This document shows, piece by piece, positions 46,301 to 55,241 of a DNA stretch of 64,000 nt. Below the pieces are notes generated by a model. The model searched no databases and was not told the DNA's origin. It saw nothing but the letters and a program-made list of their open reading frames with translations. Origin of the DNA: Sphingobacterium deserti (lineage in GTDB: Bacteria; Bacteroidota; Bacteroidia; Sphingobacteriales; Sphingobacteriaceae). The stretch is taken from positions 1-64,000 of the forward strand of contig NZ_JJMU01000032.1 in NCBI RefSeq assembly GCF_000757725.1, given 5' to 3'. Within the stretch, counting starts at the first letter, position 1. Each line of letters begins with the position of its first letter. The position numbers and the translations under genes were made by a program.

Positions 46301-46394
46301 TAGATTGATCGTCGATGACATCGAAAACGGAAAGCGCTATGCGCAAATTGATCAGGTCTACAAAAAGTACCGCGCCAATTTCTTTACGGAATAA
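43383..46394 (+). CDS. DUF2723 / glycosyltransferase family 117 membrane protein
   Basis: 1003 aa, large polytopic inner-membrane protein. The N-terminal DUF2723 block has DRFNSWWDTGEFIASAYKLQ, then VHQPGAPLFLM, with the acidic pair in DTGE resembling the catalytic loop of PMT-type glycosyltransferases. About 12 membrane helices fill the first 600 residues; MQPRERDYAYAGSFYAF marks the end of that part, and a soluble periplasmic-type region follows (NAILFTYADNDTFPLWYAQE). The family is common in Bacteroidota and thought to act in protein O-glycosylation or a related transfer to periplasmic acceptors. Donor and acceptor are not known from this sequence. Single gene with its own terminator. Confidence 0.88.
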   Translation: MRYEKINNLIGWLLAICTSTVYICTADRFNSWWDTGEFIASAYKLQIVHQPGAPLFLMIQNIFSNLAFGDVTRIAFFMNVGSAVCSGLTILFLFWTITALARKITVKKQLNVEPGQTLLIMIAGLIGAGAYAFTDSFWYSAVESEVYAMSSLCTAAVFWLILKWDRRADNPGADRWLLLVMYIMGLSIGVHLLNLLTIPALALVIYFRKKSRVTIRGGILAIGLGMAILAFILWGVIQYLVKFAAQFDLFFVNQLGLGFGTGILCFALLLVSLLVYGIYYSVQRQKPLLNTALLAVCLLLFGYSSFAMIVIRAYADPSLNNNAPDNVYSFLGYLSREQYASEPLFKGPVFDSDLVDVQYNHTYKKGASSYEKMSGAPVYTYDREMFLPRVYSEKHQDYYRAYLGLKAGESPSFYDNLRFLFSYQLGDMYGRYFMWNFVGRENDKQQFGNSANGNWLSGIKAVDRSRLAGEASISANMRMDPARNTYYYLPLLVGIIGMLWHIRKDRKQATIVGLLFFFTGMAIVLYLNQTPMQPRERDYAYAGSFYAFSIWIGFGALATADFLRKKLSLPAAGLTAGLLCAAAAPVLLFCENLDDHDRSERDLARRVAHNYLNSCAPNAILFTYADNDTFPLWYAQEVEGMRKDVRVVNLSYLASHWYVKQLANKVNDAAPVDTSIAPEKLAQGIRDYLPFVDQGITDYVDLDMLLSFVLSDNPKNKVAMQDGSLMNYLPARKIKMAVDKKSVLDNAVVPEGWEDNVLDELTWDYPEQHMTRAEIALFGIIKSNNWVRPIYFTNYTPEDKMAGLHKYLVDEGLVKKFMPVQVPSEETNEGLVNLEKLYQNASRHLAWGNYGKQRFVDVDSRNYMSHFVVPQLYERTAKLLKEKGEFAKAKEVALVAASILPQRVYDAEETYHYTEIVDTLYEVKETALANHIVDRHVQFLDDVLPSQVALARDQPQSVDVRSLQFGMAALERYRLIVDDIENGKRYAQIDQVYKKYRANFFTE

Positions 46395-46396
46395 CT

Positions 46397-46443
46397 AAAA
46401 AGGCTAGATTCAATCTTCGTACAAGATGAATCTAGCCTTTTCG
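46397..46443. terminator. Bidirectional terminator between the GT117 gene and glnS
   Basis: AAAGGCTAGATTCA...ATCTT and AAGAT...GAATCTAGCCTTT form a long stem with one bulge and a 5-nt loop. T runs are present on both strands, fitting the convergent genes. Confidence 0.9.
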
Positions 46444-46462
46444 ATATGCAAAACGTTGTTTA

Positions 46463-48133
46463 TTATCCCTTTTTAACCTCTTTTGCCCAAGAGTCTTTCA
46501 AGGTAACCGTTCTATTAAATACCAGTTTATCTTCGGTTGATTTACTATCTAAGGTAAAATAACCAAGACGGATAAATTGATAGCCTTTTTTCGGGTTTGC
46601 GTTAACCAAATCGGGTTCGATGTAAGCTTTCGCAATAATTTCCAGGCTGTTTGGGTTAATGGACTGTTTGAAATCCTCTGCGGCAGCGGGGTTTTCATCA
46701 TTAAATAAGCGGTCATATAAACGCACCTCTGCTTCTTTTGCATGCGGCACGGACACCCAGTGAATAGTTCCTTTTACTTTCAGACCAGATGTATCCTCGC
46801 CTGATTTGGAGTTTGGCACGTACGTACAATGAATTTCCGTCACTTTCCCGCTCTCATCTTTCACGTAATCGTGGCATTCGACGATATATGCATGTTTCAA
46901 ACGCACAGACAAACCTGGGCCTAACCTAAAAAACTTTTTAGGAGGCTCTTCCATAAAATCATCACGTTCTATCCACAGCTCTTTGCTAAATGGAAGAATA
47001 CGAGTTCCTTCGCCGCCTTCGACTTCCGGGTTATTCTCGCCAACAAGTTCCTCCACTTGACCATCAGGATAGTTCGTGATAACCATCTTGATAGGGTCGA
47101 GGACGGCCATACGGCGCCACGCAGATTGGTTCAAGTCTTCGCGTATACAAAATTCTAAAAGGCTAACGTCGATCATGTTCTCACGCTTTTGCACCCCGAT
47201 ACGATCGCAAAAATTGCGGATCGAAGCCGGCGTGTAACCGCGTCTGCGTAAACCAGAGATAGTTGGCATACGTGGATCGTCCCAGCTTTCTACAAACTTC
47301 TCATTCACCAATTGCAATAATTTACGCTTGCTCATCACGGTGTACGTCATGTTCAAGCGTGCAAATTCGTACTGTTTCGAAGGGAATATGTCAAGCTTAT
47401 CGATACACCAATCATACAGTCGACGATGTGGAATAAATTCAAGCGTACAGATGGAATGCGTGATTTGCTCGATGGCATCCGATTGCCCATGTGCAAAATC
47501 ATACATCGGGTAAATACACCATTTGTCGCCCGTGCGGTGATGATGCACATGCTTTATTCGGTACAACAACGGATCGCGAAGGTGCATATTTGGGTTTGCC
47601 AAATCTATCTTAGCGCGTAGAACTTTCTCGCCATCGTTGTATTTGCCATCCCGCATTTCTTGGAATAGGCGCAAATTCTCCTCGATGGAACGATCGCGAT
47701 AAGGCGTTGGTATCCCTGGTTCTGTCGGTGTGCCTTTTGCCGCAGCGATTTCTTCCGCCGTGCTATCATCGACATAAGCCAGTCCTTTCTCGATTAAAGC
47801 GACTGCATAGCTGTAAAGTGTTTCAAAATAATCTGAAGTATAAAGCTCCTGTGCCCACTGGAAGCCCAACCACTGTATATCTTCCTTAATGCTTTCCACG
47901 TACTCCGTGTCTTCAGTCACCGGGTTGGTGTCATCGAAACGAAGGTTGGTCTGCCCATTGTATTTTTGACCTAACCCAAAATTCAGGCAGATGGATTTTG
48001 CATGGCCAATATGGAGGTATCCATTTGGCTCAGGAGGGAAGCGCGTTAGAACCCGTCCGTCGTGCTTGCCCGATCCGAGATCATCTTCGATGATCTCCTC
48101 GATAAAATTCAGTGGTTTTTCTTCATTTAACAT
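46463..48133 (-). CDS. glnS: Glutamine--tRNA ligase
   Basis: Class I aminoacyl-tRNA synthetase charging tRNA-Gln. 556 aa. HIGH motif in YLHIGHAKS (41-44), KMSKS motif present as VMSKRKL (about residue 270), plus [30 protein letters not shown] and [15 protein letters not shown], all typical of GlnRS and not of bacterial GluRS. C-terminal anticodon-binding beta barrels ending in SWAKEVKKG. The ATG lies only 4 nt after a perfect TAnnTTTG promoter box, so the transcript may be leaderless. Confidence 0.96.
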   Translation of the reverse strand: MLNEEKPLNFIEEIIEDDLGSGKHDGRVLTRFPPEPNGYLHIGHAKSICLNFGLGQKYNGQTNLRFDDTNPVTEDTEYVESIKEDIQWLGFQWAQELYTSDYFETLYSYAVALIEKGLAYVDDSTAEEIAAAKGTPTEPGIPTPYRDRSIEENLRLFQEMRDGKYNDGEKVLRAKIDLANPNMHLRDPLLYRIKHVHHHRTGDKWCIYPMYDFAHGQSDAIEQITHSICTLEFIPHRRLYDWCIDKLDIFPSKQYEFARLNMTYTVMSKRKLLQLVNEKFVESWDDPRMPTISGLRRRGYTPASIRNFCDRIGVQKRENMIDVSLLEFCIREDLNQSAWRRMAVLDPIKMVITNYPDGQVEELVGENNPEVEGGEGTRILPFSKELWIERDDFMEEPPKKFFRLGPGLSVRLKHAYIVECHDYVKDESGKVTEIHCTYVPNSKSGEDTSGLKVKGTIHWVSVPHAKEAEVRLYDRLFNDENPAAAEDFKQSINPNSLEIIAKAYIEPDLVNANPKKGYQFIRLGYFTLDSKSTEDKLVFNRTVTLKDSWAKEVKKG

Positions 48134-48137
48134 AGCA

Positions 48138-48145
48138 CAAAGTTA
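48138..48145 (-). promoter_or_regulatory. -7 promoter box immediately before glnS
   Basis: Minus-strand TAACTTTG is an exact TAnnTTTG box, with only TGCT between it and the ATG. There is no room for a 5' leader. Confidence 0.55.
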
Positions 48146-48357
48146 AAGATTTATGCCTGATTTGGCATCGTCTCTAAAAATTAATATGGAAGGTGAAGCT
48201 GGCGGGGTTGTAAACGGTAGTCAGTCGTTGCGAAATGCCTTATTCGTCTTAGAAACAGATTTGAAAAGGTTAGGTGCCAACCTGCAATCTTTTCTTTTAA
48301 CATATCTTAATCGCTATTAAAAGGGTAGATTTATGTACATTTAAGCTCCTAAAATCG

Positions 48358-49644
48358 ATGGCGAATATGAAGTTTTCGCTTACAAATTTTATTATCCTAT
48401 TATTTACATCCATTCAATTTTGCTATGCTCAAAAAGGAAAAAAGCCACAGGTTTTGGTATATGGTACAGATATTTCAGCCTATACGGCTGCTTTGCAATC
48501 CGCTAAATCTGGAGTTCCAACAGTATGGGTAGCAGATAACGATACGCTTTTGCCAGCGTTATCTACAAAAAGAGTGCAGATTGAACAAGATAGCAACCTT
48601 GACGGGGGAATTTGGCTTGATGTGCTTATGCACATGGCGCAGTCCAACACGGTAAATGATTCGCTTGCGCGGTATATAAAGCGCGATATGAATCCGCGTT
48701 TATTTTTGAATGCTATAGACGCCCAGCTGGCAAAAAACGCCAATCTCACGGTGGTTCGTAATCAAAAAGTGCAGGCCATTAAAGCAAATAGTAAAGGATG
48801 GCAAGTGACGTTAGCGGGTAAGCAGCGATACGATTTGCGTGCCGTAATAGATGCTTCGGAAACTCAAGAATTGTTCAAATTGTTACCGCAAAACTATCGC
48901 CCGAAAGGAAGTGCCTTATCATCTGCTAAGCACCTGAATGCAGGCAAGCATCGAACGTTGATTGCAACAGGTGTTATTGCTGATACCCGCTATGCGTTGA
49001 CGTTGGCTGATGCACTATCCATGCAGGAGGACGGGTTTTTCAGCTTAAACATTGGTCAAAGTAGTGACCGTGCTGATATACGATTTACAGCGGCGCGGGC
49101 TGCAATCGGGCAGGCGATAGGTGCTACTGCCGCTTACCTCGCTTTTTTCAAAACTACACCTGATAAAATCGATGTGCGTAAGCTGCAGTCGGAGTTGATG
49201 ACTTACGGAATGCGAATAATGCCCTATCAGGATATTGCTGTGCAAGATCCCAATTTCTTTGCTATCCAGCGTTTTGGTTTGGCGGGGATTATTCCGGGCG
49301 TATATGAAAATGATATGTATCTGTTTGAGGGTGATGAGCGTGTGCGTTATGGGGAGATTCAACCTACATTGAATCGTTTATTTTCCCGCAGTCAGCTTTG
49401 GTTTGCTGATCATCAAAGCGAGTTTTTCAAATGGGAGGATTTCCTGTCGCTTGTGAAGTTTGTGGGGCTCCGTGGTGACGAAGTAGATAAAGGGGTACAA
49501 AGAGAGTGGAAAACCAAATTGAAGTTTGACGGTGATTTCGATAAAACGAAATACGTCACGCGTTATCAATTTGCTGTGGTTTTGGATCTATATGCAAGTC
49601 CTTACGTTAAATCAGTAAATCAACAGGGGGAATTTGTCAATTAA
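48358..49644 (+). CDS. Exported FAD-dependent oxidoreductase-like protein
   Basis: 428 aa with a signal peptide (MKFSLTNFIILLFTSIQFCY, AQ). The ATG at 48367 would start right at MKFSL and is an equal candidate. After it comes a Rossmann-like segment PQVLVYGTDISAYTAALQSA, reminiscent of FAD_oxidored (PF12831) proteins, but the GxGxxG is reduced to a single Gly. LRAVIDASETQELFKLL and ARAAIGQAIGATAAYLAFFK resemble later parts of that fold. The FAD site may be weak or lost, making it a non-enzymatic relative. Lone gene; a structured terminator follows. Confidence 0.6.
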   Translation: MANMKFSLTNFIILLFTSIQFCYAQKGKKPQVLVYGTDISAYTAALQSAKSGVPTVWVADNDTLLPALSTKRVQIEQDSNLDGGIWLDVLMHMAQSNTVNDSLARYIKRDMNPRLFLNAIDAQLAKNANLTVVRNQKVQAIKANSKGWQVTLAGKQRYDLRAVIDASETQELFKLLPQNYRPKGSALSSAKHLNAGKHRTLIATGVIADTRYALTLADALSMQEDGFFSLNIGQSSDRADIRFTAARAAIGQAIGATAAYLAFFKTTPDKIDVRKLQSELMTYGMRIMPYQDIAVQDPNFFAIQRFGLAGIIPGVYENDMYLFEGDERVRYGEIQPTLNRLFSRSQLWFADHQSEFFKWEDFLSLVKFVGLRGDEVDKGVQREWKTKLKFDGDFDKTKYVTRYQFAVVLDLYASPYVKSVNQQGEFVN

Positions 49645-49650
49645 AATTGG

Positions 49651-49728
49651 AGAGAGCGACACTTTTCAATGTTGTCCAGCGGGCCGTTTGGCGCGCTGGA
49701 TAGGCACTGATGCTGTCGCTCTCTTTTT
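49651..49728. terminator. Branched terminator hairpin
   Basis: Outer 11-bp stem AGAGAGCGACA (49651-49661) with TGTCGCTCTCT (49714-49724), then T5. The 52-nt interior contains a second stem TCCAGCG/CGCTGGA (49675-49681, 49694-49700). It lies between convergent genes and is larger than a standard terminator. Confidence 0.75.
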
Positions 49729-49731
49729 ATT

Positions 49732-50379
49732 TTATTGAAAGGCGAATACTTCGCCCAAAGACTCGTTGCTAGTAATAGAGTTTTCTAAACTAATCAACTC
49801 GCCAGTACCGATGTTAATAACAACGCCATGCACAGCAAGGTCCTGACCATTTTTCCACGCATTTTGTACGATAGACGTAGTACAAAGGTTAAAGACTTGT
49901 TCCTTGACATTAAGCTCAATCAGTCGATTAACCTTATCTTCTTCGTTTTCAAGAGCGTCAATCTCTTTCGCGTGTAAACGATACACGTCTTTAATATGGC
50001 ATAGCCAGTTGTCGATAATTCCAAACTGCTTCCTGCTTAAAGACGCTGCCACGCCGCCGCAACCGTAATGACCCGCAACGACGATGTGCTGTACCTTCAA
50101 GACATTTACTGCGTAGTCCAATACAGACAGCATGCTCATATCCGAATGTACACACATGTTAGCAATATTACGGTGCACAAAAACTTCACCCGGCTTCCGG
50201 CCGGTGACTTCATTTGCCGGAACGCGACTGTCCGCACATCCAATCCATAGAATTTCGGGATTCTGCCCTTTGGCAAGCTGTTCAAACCTACCGGTTGTAT
50301 CTTTTGCTACAAAGTCTACCCAACCTTTGTTACCATCTAATATTCGTTGAAAACCTGATTCTAATTCTTTATTTCCCAT
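49732..50379 (-). CDS. Beta-class carbonic anhydrase
   Basis: Interconverts CO2 and bicarbonate with a Zn ion. 215 aa from the ATG at 50379 (MGNKELESGF); the frame is open upstream to 50421 but that leader is not family-like. Zinc ligands and catalytic dyad are seen: C48-A-D50-S-R52 and H104-Y-G-C107, with AGHYGCGGV intact. Encoded 67 bp after a SulP-family transporter gene on the same strand, a pairing that points to bicarbonate uptake and interconversion. Confidence 0.95.
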   Translation of the reverse strand: MGNKELESGFQRILDGNKGWVDFVAKDTTGRFEQLAKGQNPEILWIGCADSRVPANEVTGRKPGEVFVHRNIANMCVHSDMSMLSVLDYAVNVLKVQHIVVAGHYGCGGVAASLSRKQFGIIDNWLCHIKDVYRLHAKEIDALENEEDKVNRLIELNVKEQVFNLCTTSIVQNAWKNGQDLAVHGVVINIGTGELISLENSITSNESLGEVFAFQ

Positions 50380-50446
50380 ATTTGATTTAATTAAGGTAGT
50401 TGATCTATTCAAACCAACCATATTAATAGTTTAATTATCTGCTTTT

Positions 50447-51982
50447 TTATTTTTTATAAGTGATGGATTGAAGCTCGATGTCAATGCCTTTGCTGGAAGC
50501 ATTAAGCTCAAAGTCTTTCAAGACTTCGATTACATCTTTGTCAATAAATTTACTGTGTTTGCCATCTATTTTTATTGTTTCTACGTTCCTTGGCAGGCTA
50601 TACAGCATCTGCTGTATAGGAACTTTGTTTAGGAATGAAACCTCTTCTGCCAATGTCATGATAACAATTTTCCCTCCATTTTGTTCTTTTGTCTCCATCT
50701 TGAAGGCGTTTTGCATATTCGCCCGGATGATGTAGAATATAGCCACCAATATTCCAATGCCCACACCCATTAGCAGGTCGGTAAAAACAATAGCGACAAC
50801 CGTGATCGCAAATGGGACGAATTGATCTAAACCTTTTCGAAACATTTGCTTGAATAGAGCAGGGTTTGCTAATTTATATCCCGTATGCAGTAGAATAGCT
50901 GCCAAACAAGATAGGGGGATTAGATTGATAGCCGTAGGAATAGCCAATAAAGCTACCAGTAGCCATAGACCGTGCAACATCGCCGACTGGCGGGTACGGC
51001 CTCCCGCTTGTACATTTGCCGATGAGCGTACAATCACAGATGTCATCGGTAGGCCACCTAAAAAACCGCTCGTAACATTTCCCACGCCTTGTGCAATTAG
51101 CTCGCGGTTCGTAGGCGTACTTCTCTTCAGGGGATCCAGTTTATCGATAGCTTCAATGCTTAACAAGGTTTCCAGACTTGCTATAATCGCAATCGTTATG
51201 GCCACTATCCAAACCTCCTTGTTTAAGATCTGCGAGAAGTCCGGAAAAACAAATAATCCTGAAAATTCCTGAAAAGAGCTAACTATTGGTATTTCTACAT
51301 AATGCTGCGCCGTGAGCTGCATGGCTCCGCTTTGAAAAAGTAAAGCGCCCCCAATGCCTATCAGCACCACAACCAGCGGCGCCGGTATTTTATTTGCACC
51401 TTTAATCTTGGGCCAATAGATCAGCGTCGCAAGCGATAGCAAGCAAATCAAAGTAGCTCCCCAATTGACGCTCGAAAGCACGGTGTCTTTAAATGCAGCC
51501 ACACCGCCCCCAGCTTCTACCTCAAATGCATGAGGTTCTGTCATGCCAAATGCTAAAGGAATCTGCTTTAAAATAATGGTTATTCCGATAGCAGCAAGCA
51601 TGCCCAAAATAACAGCCGAGGGGAAATAGTTCCCAATTATTCCTGCTTTAATGATTCCTAATATGAGTTGCATGATGCCGGCGATGACGACGGCGAGTAA
51701 GAAGGTTTCATAAGCACCTAATCTTTCGATAGCACTTAATACGATAACAGTTAAACCTGCAGCGGGCCCGCTAACGCTTAGCGGAGATTTGCTGATAGCT
51801 GCTACGACTAACCCCCCGATTATTCCGGTTATAATACCGGCAAACAATGGCGCTCCTGAAGCCATCGCTATTCCCAAGCACAGCGGTAGCGCAACTAGGA
51901 ACACCACTACACTGGATGGGAAATCATATTTTAAGTCTCTTTTCGATATTTTCAAAAAAGCCGACGTACGAGTTCCTAACAT
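50447..51982 (-). CDS. SulP family inorganic anion (probably bicarbonate) transporter
   Basis: 511 aa inner-membrane permease with about 10-14 helices and a C-terminal STAS domain (about 400-511; VETIKIDGKHSKFIDKDVIE). Family blocks: SSVVVFLVALPLCLGIAMAS, KSPLSVSGPAAGLTVIVL and GLPMTSVIVRSSANVQAGGR. SulP proteins carry sulfate, bicarbonate or other anions; the co-oriented carbonic anhydrase gene just downstream makes bicarbonate the likely cargo (inference). First gene of the pair. Confidence 0.92.
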   Translation of the reverse strand: MLGTRTSAFLKISKRDLKYDFPSSVVVFLVALPLCLGIAMASGAPLFAGIITGIIGGLVVAAISKSPLSVSGPAAGLTVIVLSAIERLGAYETFLLAVVIAGIMQLILGIIKAGIIGNYFPSAVILGMLAAIGITIILKQIPLAFGMTEPHAFEVEAGGGVAAFKDTVLSSVNWGATLICLLSLATLIYWPKIKGANKIPAPLVVVLIGIGGALLFQSGAMQLTAQHYVEIPIVSSFQEFSGLFVFPDFSQILNKEVWIVAITIAIIASLETLLSIEAIDKLDPLKRSTPTNRELIAQGVGNVTSGFLGGLPMTSVIVRSSANVQAGGRTRQSAMLHGLWLLVALLAIPTAINLIPLSCLAAILLHTGYKLANPALFKQMFRKGLDQFVPFAITVVAIVFTDLLMGVGIGILVAIFYIIRANMQNAFKMETKEQNGGKIVIMTLAEEVSFLNKVPIQQMLYSLPRNVETIKIDGKHSKFIDKDVIEVLKDFELNASSKGIDIELQSITYKK

Positions 51983-52089
51983 AAGATTTAACTTAAAATT
52001 TCTATACCTCTATTATTTCACTCTCCATATTTCTTGCGGGGAATAGCCTGTTTTTTGCTATTAACGCAGGCTATGGAATGCCTTAGGGT

Positions 52090-52431
52090 CTAAAGGTTGG
52101 GAGGAGGGGTAGGGACAGACGGGTGGAAGGCCTGTATCAATTTTTCGTTTTTGAGATAATGTTTTTGCCTTCCGGTCTCTTTCACTGAGGAATAGAAAAA
52201 TAGGTGATCGAAGGCGCTTGCATTAAAAAATTTTGATGCAGTTTCATGAAGGTCCTCGCAAGCACTATTTCCTTTTGAAGTGTTTTCAATTTCAAGCTGC
52301 AAAACAACCTGCAATATTGTGCCTTTATCTAACACATCGACAAACATCGGCGTAGCTGTAATTAGCATCTTCATTAGAAAGACGATAAAGCAGAGCTTAG
52401 CTATAGATATTTGTGTAATGTTCTTTAACAC
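52090..52431 (-). CDS. Small membrane-anchored hypothetical protein with PTPPP tail
   Basis: 113 aa. One hydrophobic segment near the N-terminus (about 10-28) and a short tail ending HPSVPTPPPNL. I recall small Bacteroidota proteins of similar length and tail without assigned function; the family is not named here. A -7 box match (minus-strand TATTTTTG, 52453-52460) lies 22 bp upstream of the ATG, supporting expression. It precedes the SulP/carbonic anhydrase genes on the same strand, 107 bp away, and may or may not be linked to them. Confidence 0.6.
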   Translation of the reverse strand: MLKNITQISIAKLCFIVFLMKMLITATPMFVDVLDKGTILQVVLQLEIENTSKGNSACEDLHETASKFFNASAFDHLFFYSSVKETGRQKHYLKNEKLIQAFHPSVPTPPPNL

Positions 52432-52452
52432 GATAATTACTTTTGTTTATAT

Positions 52453-52460
52453 CAAAAATA
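52453..52460 (-). promoter_or_regulatory. -7 promoter box of the small membrane-anchored protein
   Basis: Minus-strand TATTTTTG fits TAnnTTTG. No -33 element was recognised. Confidence 0.4.
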
Positions 52461-52596
52461 CAATTTTTTCTTTTGATAGTGCACGGAATCTGGATCGAAT
52501 ACGATTTTTTTTTATTTACCAATTGATATATCCTTATATTTAGCTGTAATTGTTACATAGTAATATCAAAAAGTTATACGCATTAGCCTTTAAACA

Positions 52597-54147
52597 ATGG
52601 ACGATACGCAGCAAGAGTTTGTTAGGAAAGTTACGACTTCTTACAGCCCAAAGGGAGCTTACATACAATTGGGCGCCGGCATATTGAACGGGGAAGTTCT
52701 GTCTGCGGCAAAAGTGAATCTAGCCCTGAAGGTGATGAATAGGCACGGCCTGATCGCTGGAGCCACGGGTACCGGCAAAACGCGTACACTGCAATTAATA
52801 GCAGAGCAGCTCGCTGATGCCGGTGTTCCGGTCTTTATGCTTGACGTAAAAGGCGACCTATCCGGACTCAGTGAACCGGGAATTACAAACCAAGCGCTCA
52901 TCGAACGCGGAACTCTAGTCGGCCTACCGTTTGAAGCAACAGGCTTCCCTGTAGAATTTTATTCCCTGAGCGGAAAGCAAGGTATTCCGATGCGGATTAC
53001 CGTGCAAGATTTCGGACCGGTTATGTTGGCGCGGATCCTCGATCTAAACGATACCCAGGCTGGCGTTTTGGCAGCTGTGTTTAAATATGCCGCCGACCAA
53101 CAATGGCCCATTATCAAGTTGGAGGACTTAAAGAAATTGCTGACCTACTTAACGGAAGGGCCGGGTGCAGCAGAGATCAAGGATGATTACGGTAAAATTA
53201 GTTCAGCAACATCTGGTACGATTTTACGGAAAATAGTCGCAGTAGAGCAGCAAGGTGTATCGCATATCTTTGGCGAAAGAGCGTTCGATATCCAAGATCT
53301 ATTCCAAAAAATCGACGGGAAAGGCGTTATCAGTTTATTAAATATTGCTGATATTCAGGATCAGCCTTTACTATACTCTACCTTTCTACTCAGTCTCTTA
53401 GCGCAGCTGTTTAAAAAGCTACCAGAGGTAGGAGACCTCGATAAACCCAAGCTGGTATTTTTCTTTGATGAGGCGCATTTGCTTTTTAATGGGGCCTCGA
53501 AAGCTTTCCTGGGCCAAATAGAACAAATTGTACGGCTGATACGCTCCAAGGGTATTGGCGTTTTCTTCTGCACGCAAGCAGCTACGGATATCCCGGAATC
53601 TGTTTTAGGACAGTTGGGAAACCGTGTGCAACACGCTTTGCGGGCTTTCACACCTAATGATGCAGAAAACCTGCGCAAGACGGTCAAAACCTATCCGCAT
53701 TCCAGCTTTTATGAAATCGACAAAATTTTGACTACGCTGGGAACAGGACAGGCACTGGTTACCGTTTTAAATGAAAAAGGAATACCTACTGAAGTCGTCG
53801 CTACGCACCTCGTGGCCGCAAGAGCTGTCATGGGGCCTTGTACTCCGCAGCATTATGCTGATATCGTTAGCCAATCGGAGTTTCTAGCGAAATACCACAT
53901 CCCGATCGATAGCCGCAGTGCCGCAGATATCGTTGAAGAGAAGATGGCTGCCTTTGAAACGGAAAAAATGCGGGAGAAAGTGGCAAAAGAGACATCGCAA
54001 ACGACGGGAAGCAAATCAAGGAGTCGCCGACAAACACCCTTGGAAGCTGCCCAAACCCAAGCATCGCGCACGCTGGCTAGAGAAGGAGTGAAGTTGCTTG
54101 GAAAAATTGCAAATGGCATCCTGGGTGCCATCTTCAAGAAGAAGTAA
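52597..54147 (+). CDS. HerA-like ATPase, DUF853 family
   Basis: 516-aa P-loop ATPase of the HerA/FtsK superfamily. Walker A GATGTGKT at 55-62, VFMLDVKGDLSGLSEPG soon after, Walker B KLVFFFDEAHLLF in the middle, then a sensor-like FFCTQAATDIPESVLGQLGN and an arginine-rich stretch near HALRAFTPNDAENLRK. The C-terminal part is basic (SKSRSRRQTPLE). DUF853 proteins are predicted DNA-translocating helicases or ATPases whose cell role is not settled. No nuclease partner gene is adjacent, so a HerA-NurA pair is not supported here. Monocistronic by layout. Confidence 0.9.
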   Translation: MDDTQQEFVRKVTTSYSPKGAYIQLGAGILNGEVLSAAKVNLALKVMNRHGLIAGATGTGKTRTLQLIAEQLADAGVPVFMLDVKGDLSGLSEPGITNQALIERGTLVGLPFEATGFPVEFYSLSGKQGIPMRITVQDFGPVMLARILDLNDTQAGVLAAVFKYAADQQWPIIKLEDLKKLLTYLTEGPGAAEIKDDYGKISSATSGTILRKIVAVEQQGVSHIFGERAFDIQDLFQKIDGKGVISLLNIADIQDQPLLYSTFLLSLLAQLFKKLPEVGDLDKPKLVFFFDEAHLLFNGASKAFLGQIEQIVRLIRSKGIGVFFCTQAATDIPESVLGQLGNRVQHALRAFTPNDAENLRKTVKTYPHSSFYEIDKILTTLGTGQALVTVLNEKGIPTEVVATHLVAARAVMGPCTPQHYADIVSQSEFLAKYHIPIDSRSAADIVEEKMAAFETEKMREKVAKETSQTTGSKSRSRRQTPLEAAQTQASRTLAREGVKLLGKIANGILGAIFKKK

Positions 54148-54157
54148 ATAATATGTT

Positions 54158-54165
54158 TATCTTTG
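54158..54165 (+). promoter_or_regulatory. -7 promoter box of the nucleotidyltransferase gene
   Basis: TATCTTTG, exact TAnnTTTG match, 40 bp before the ATG at 54206. Confidence 0.5.
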
Positions 54166-54205
54166 CGAAGGTAACAATGCAATCATTACTAAAATAAGAT
54201 AAATA

Positions 54206-55120
54206 ATGAGTAAACCAACTTTGTTAATTCTTGCCGCTGGAATGGCAAGTCGATATGGATCTTTGAAGCAGATCGATTCTTTCGGTCCTCATGGCGAAAC
54301 CATCATCGATTATTCAATTTATGATGCTATTCAAGCGGGCTTTGGTAAAATCGTGTTTATAATCCGCGAAGAATTTCTAGAAAAAATGCGCACTGTATTC
54401 GATGAAAAACTGCACGGCAAAATAGAGGTAGATTACGCATTTCAGACCTATGATTTGACTAAGTTCGGCATAGATCAAGTAATTGAACGAAGCAAACCTT
54501 GGGGTACTGCCCATGCTGTCATGAGTGCAAGGGAAAAAATAAACGAACCTTTTTGCGTGATTAATGCAGACGATTTTTATGGTACGGATGCCTTTGTTAA
54601 AATGGCAAAATTCCTGACGAGCGAGGTTGCTGATGATAACATGTCGCTTATGGGATTCCAAGTGGGCAATACGATGTCAGACCATGGGTATGTTTCACGT
54701 GGGGTGTGCGAGGTTGACGAAAACGGGAACATGCAATCTGTCACAGAGCGGACAAATATATATTACGTTAATGACGATCAAGGAAAGAGAAAAATCGTAT
54801 ACGAAGAAGATGGTGTACAGCACGATCTAGATCCAGAAACACGTGTGTCGATGAACTTTTGGGGCTTCACACCCAAGATTTTCGACGTGGCTGAAAGCAT
54901 GTTTACTGACTTCGTTCCCAAGAATGCTGATAATCCGAAGTCTGAGTTCTTCATACCCTCCGTGCCTGATTACATGGTGAAGCAAGGCATGGCAGATTTT
55001 AAAGTGATCCCTACTGCCTCGAAGTGGTTTGGTGTCACCTACAAAGAAGATAAGGAAAACGTTCAACAATCAATTTCTCAATTGGTAGAAGAAGGTGCTT
55101 ATCCAACGAAATTGTTCTAA
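54206..55120 (+). CDS. Sugar-phosphate nucleotidyltransferase family protein
   Basis: 304-aa protein of the NDP-sugar pyrophosphorylase fold. The N-terminal loop LILAAGMASRYGSLKQID is the nucleotide-binding signature in a variant form, followed by the Mg-binding FCVINADDFYGTDAF and SMNFWGFTPKIFD. It would join a nucleoside triphosphate and a sugar 1-phosphate; which sugar is not clear, and the family includes members with unknown substrate. Own promoter at 54158-54165, terminator after it. No sugar-pathway genes adjoin it. Confidence 0.85.
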   Translation: MSKPTLLILAAGMASRYGSLKQIDSFGPHGETIIDYSIYDAIQAGFGKIVFIIREEFLEKMRTVFDEKLHGKIEVDYAFQTYDLTKFGIDQVIERSKPWGTAHAVMSAREKINEPFCVINADDFYGTDAFVKMAKFLTSEVADDNMSLMGFQVGNTMSDHGYVSRGVCEVDENGNMQSVTERTNIYYVNDDQGKRKIVYEEDGVQHDLDPETRVSMNFWGFTPKIFDVAESMFTDFVPKNADNPKSEFFIPSVPDYMVKQGMADFKVIPTASKWFGVTYKEDKENVQQSISQLVEEGAYPTKLF

Positions 55121-55183
55121 CATTCTTTCAGAGCCTGTTTAAATCGCGCCATTAACATTTAAGCAGCTGTAGTATATTTAGGT

Positions 55184-55221
55184 AAGCTGTCTTCCTTTGC
55201 ATTATTGGAGACAGCTTTTTT
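55184..55221 (+). terminator. Terminator after the nucleotidyltransferase gene
   Basis: AAGCTGTC (55184-55191) pairs with GACAGCTT (55210-55217), then a T run; the stem can extend with CC/GG inside. Confidence 0.8.
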
Positions 55222-55241
55222 ATTAATCGATTTGCTTGACC

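Noticed and set aside
52597-54147. HerA-NurA anti-phage or DNA-end resection pair
   Set aside because: The ATPase is of the DUF853 type and no NurA-like nuclease or defence gene is next to it.
55236-55241. TTG start for the DUF2459 gene
   Set aside because: An ATG six bases later gives the same signal anchor.
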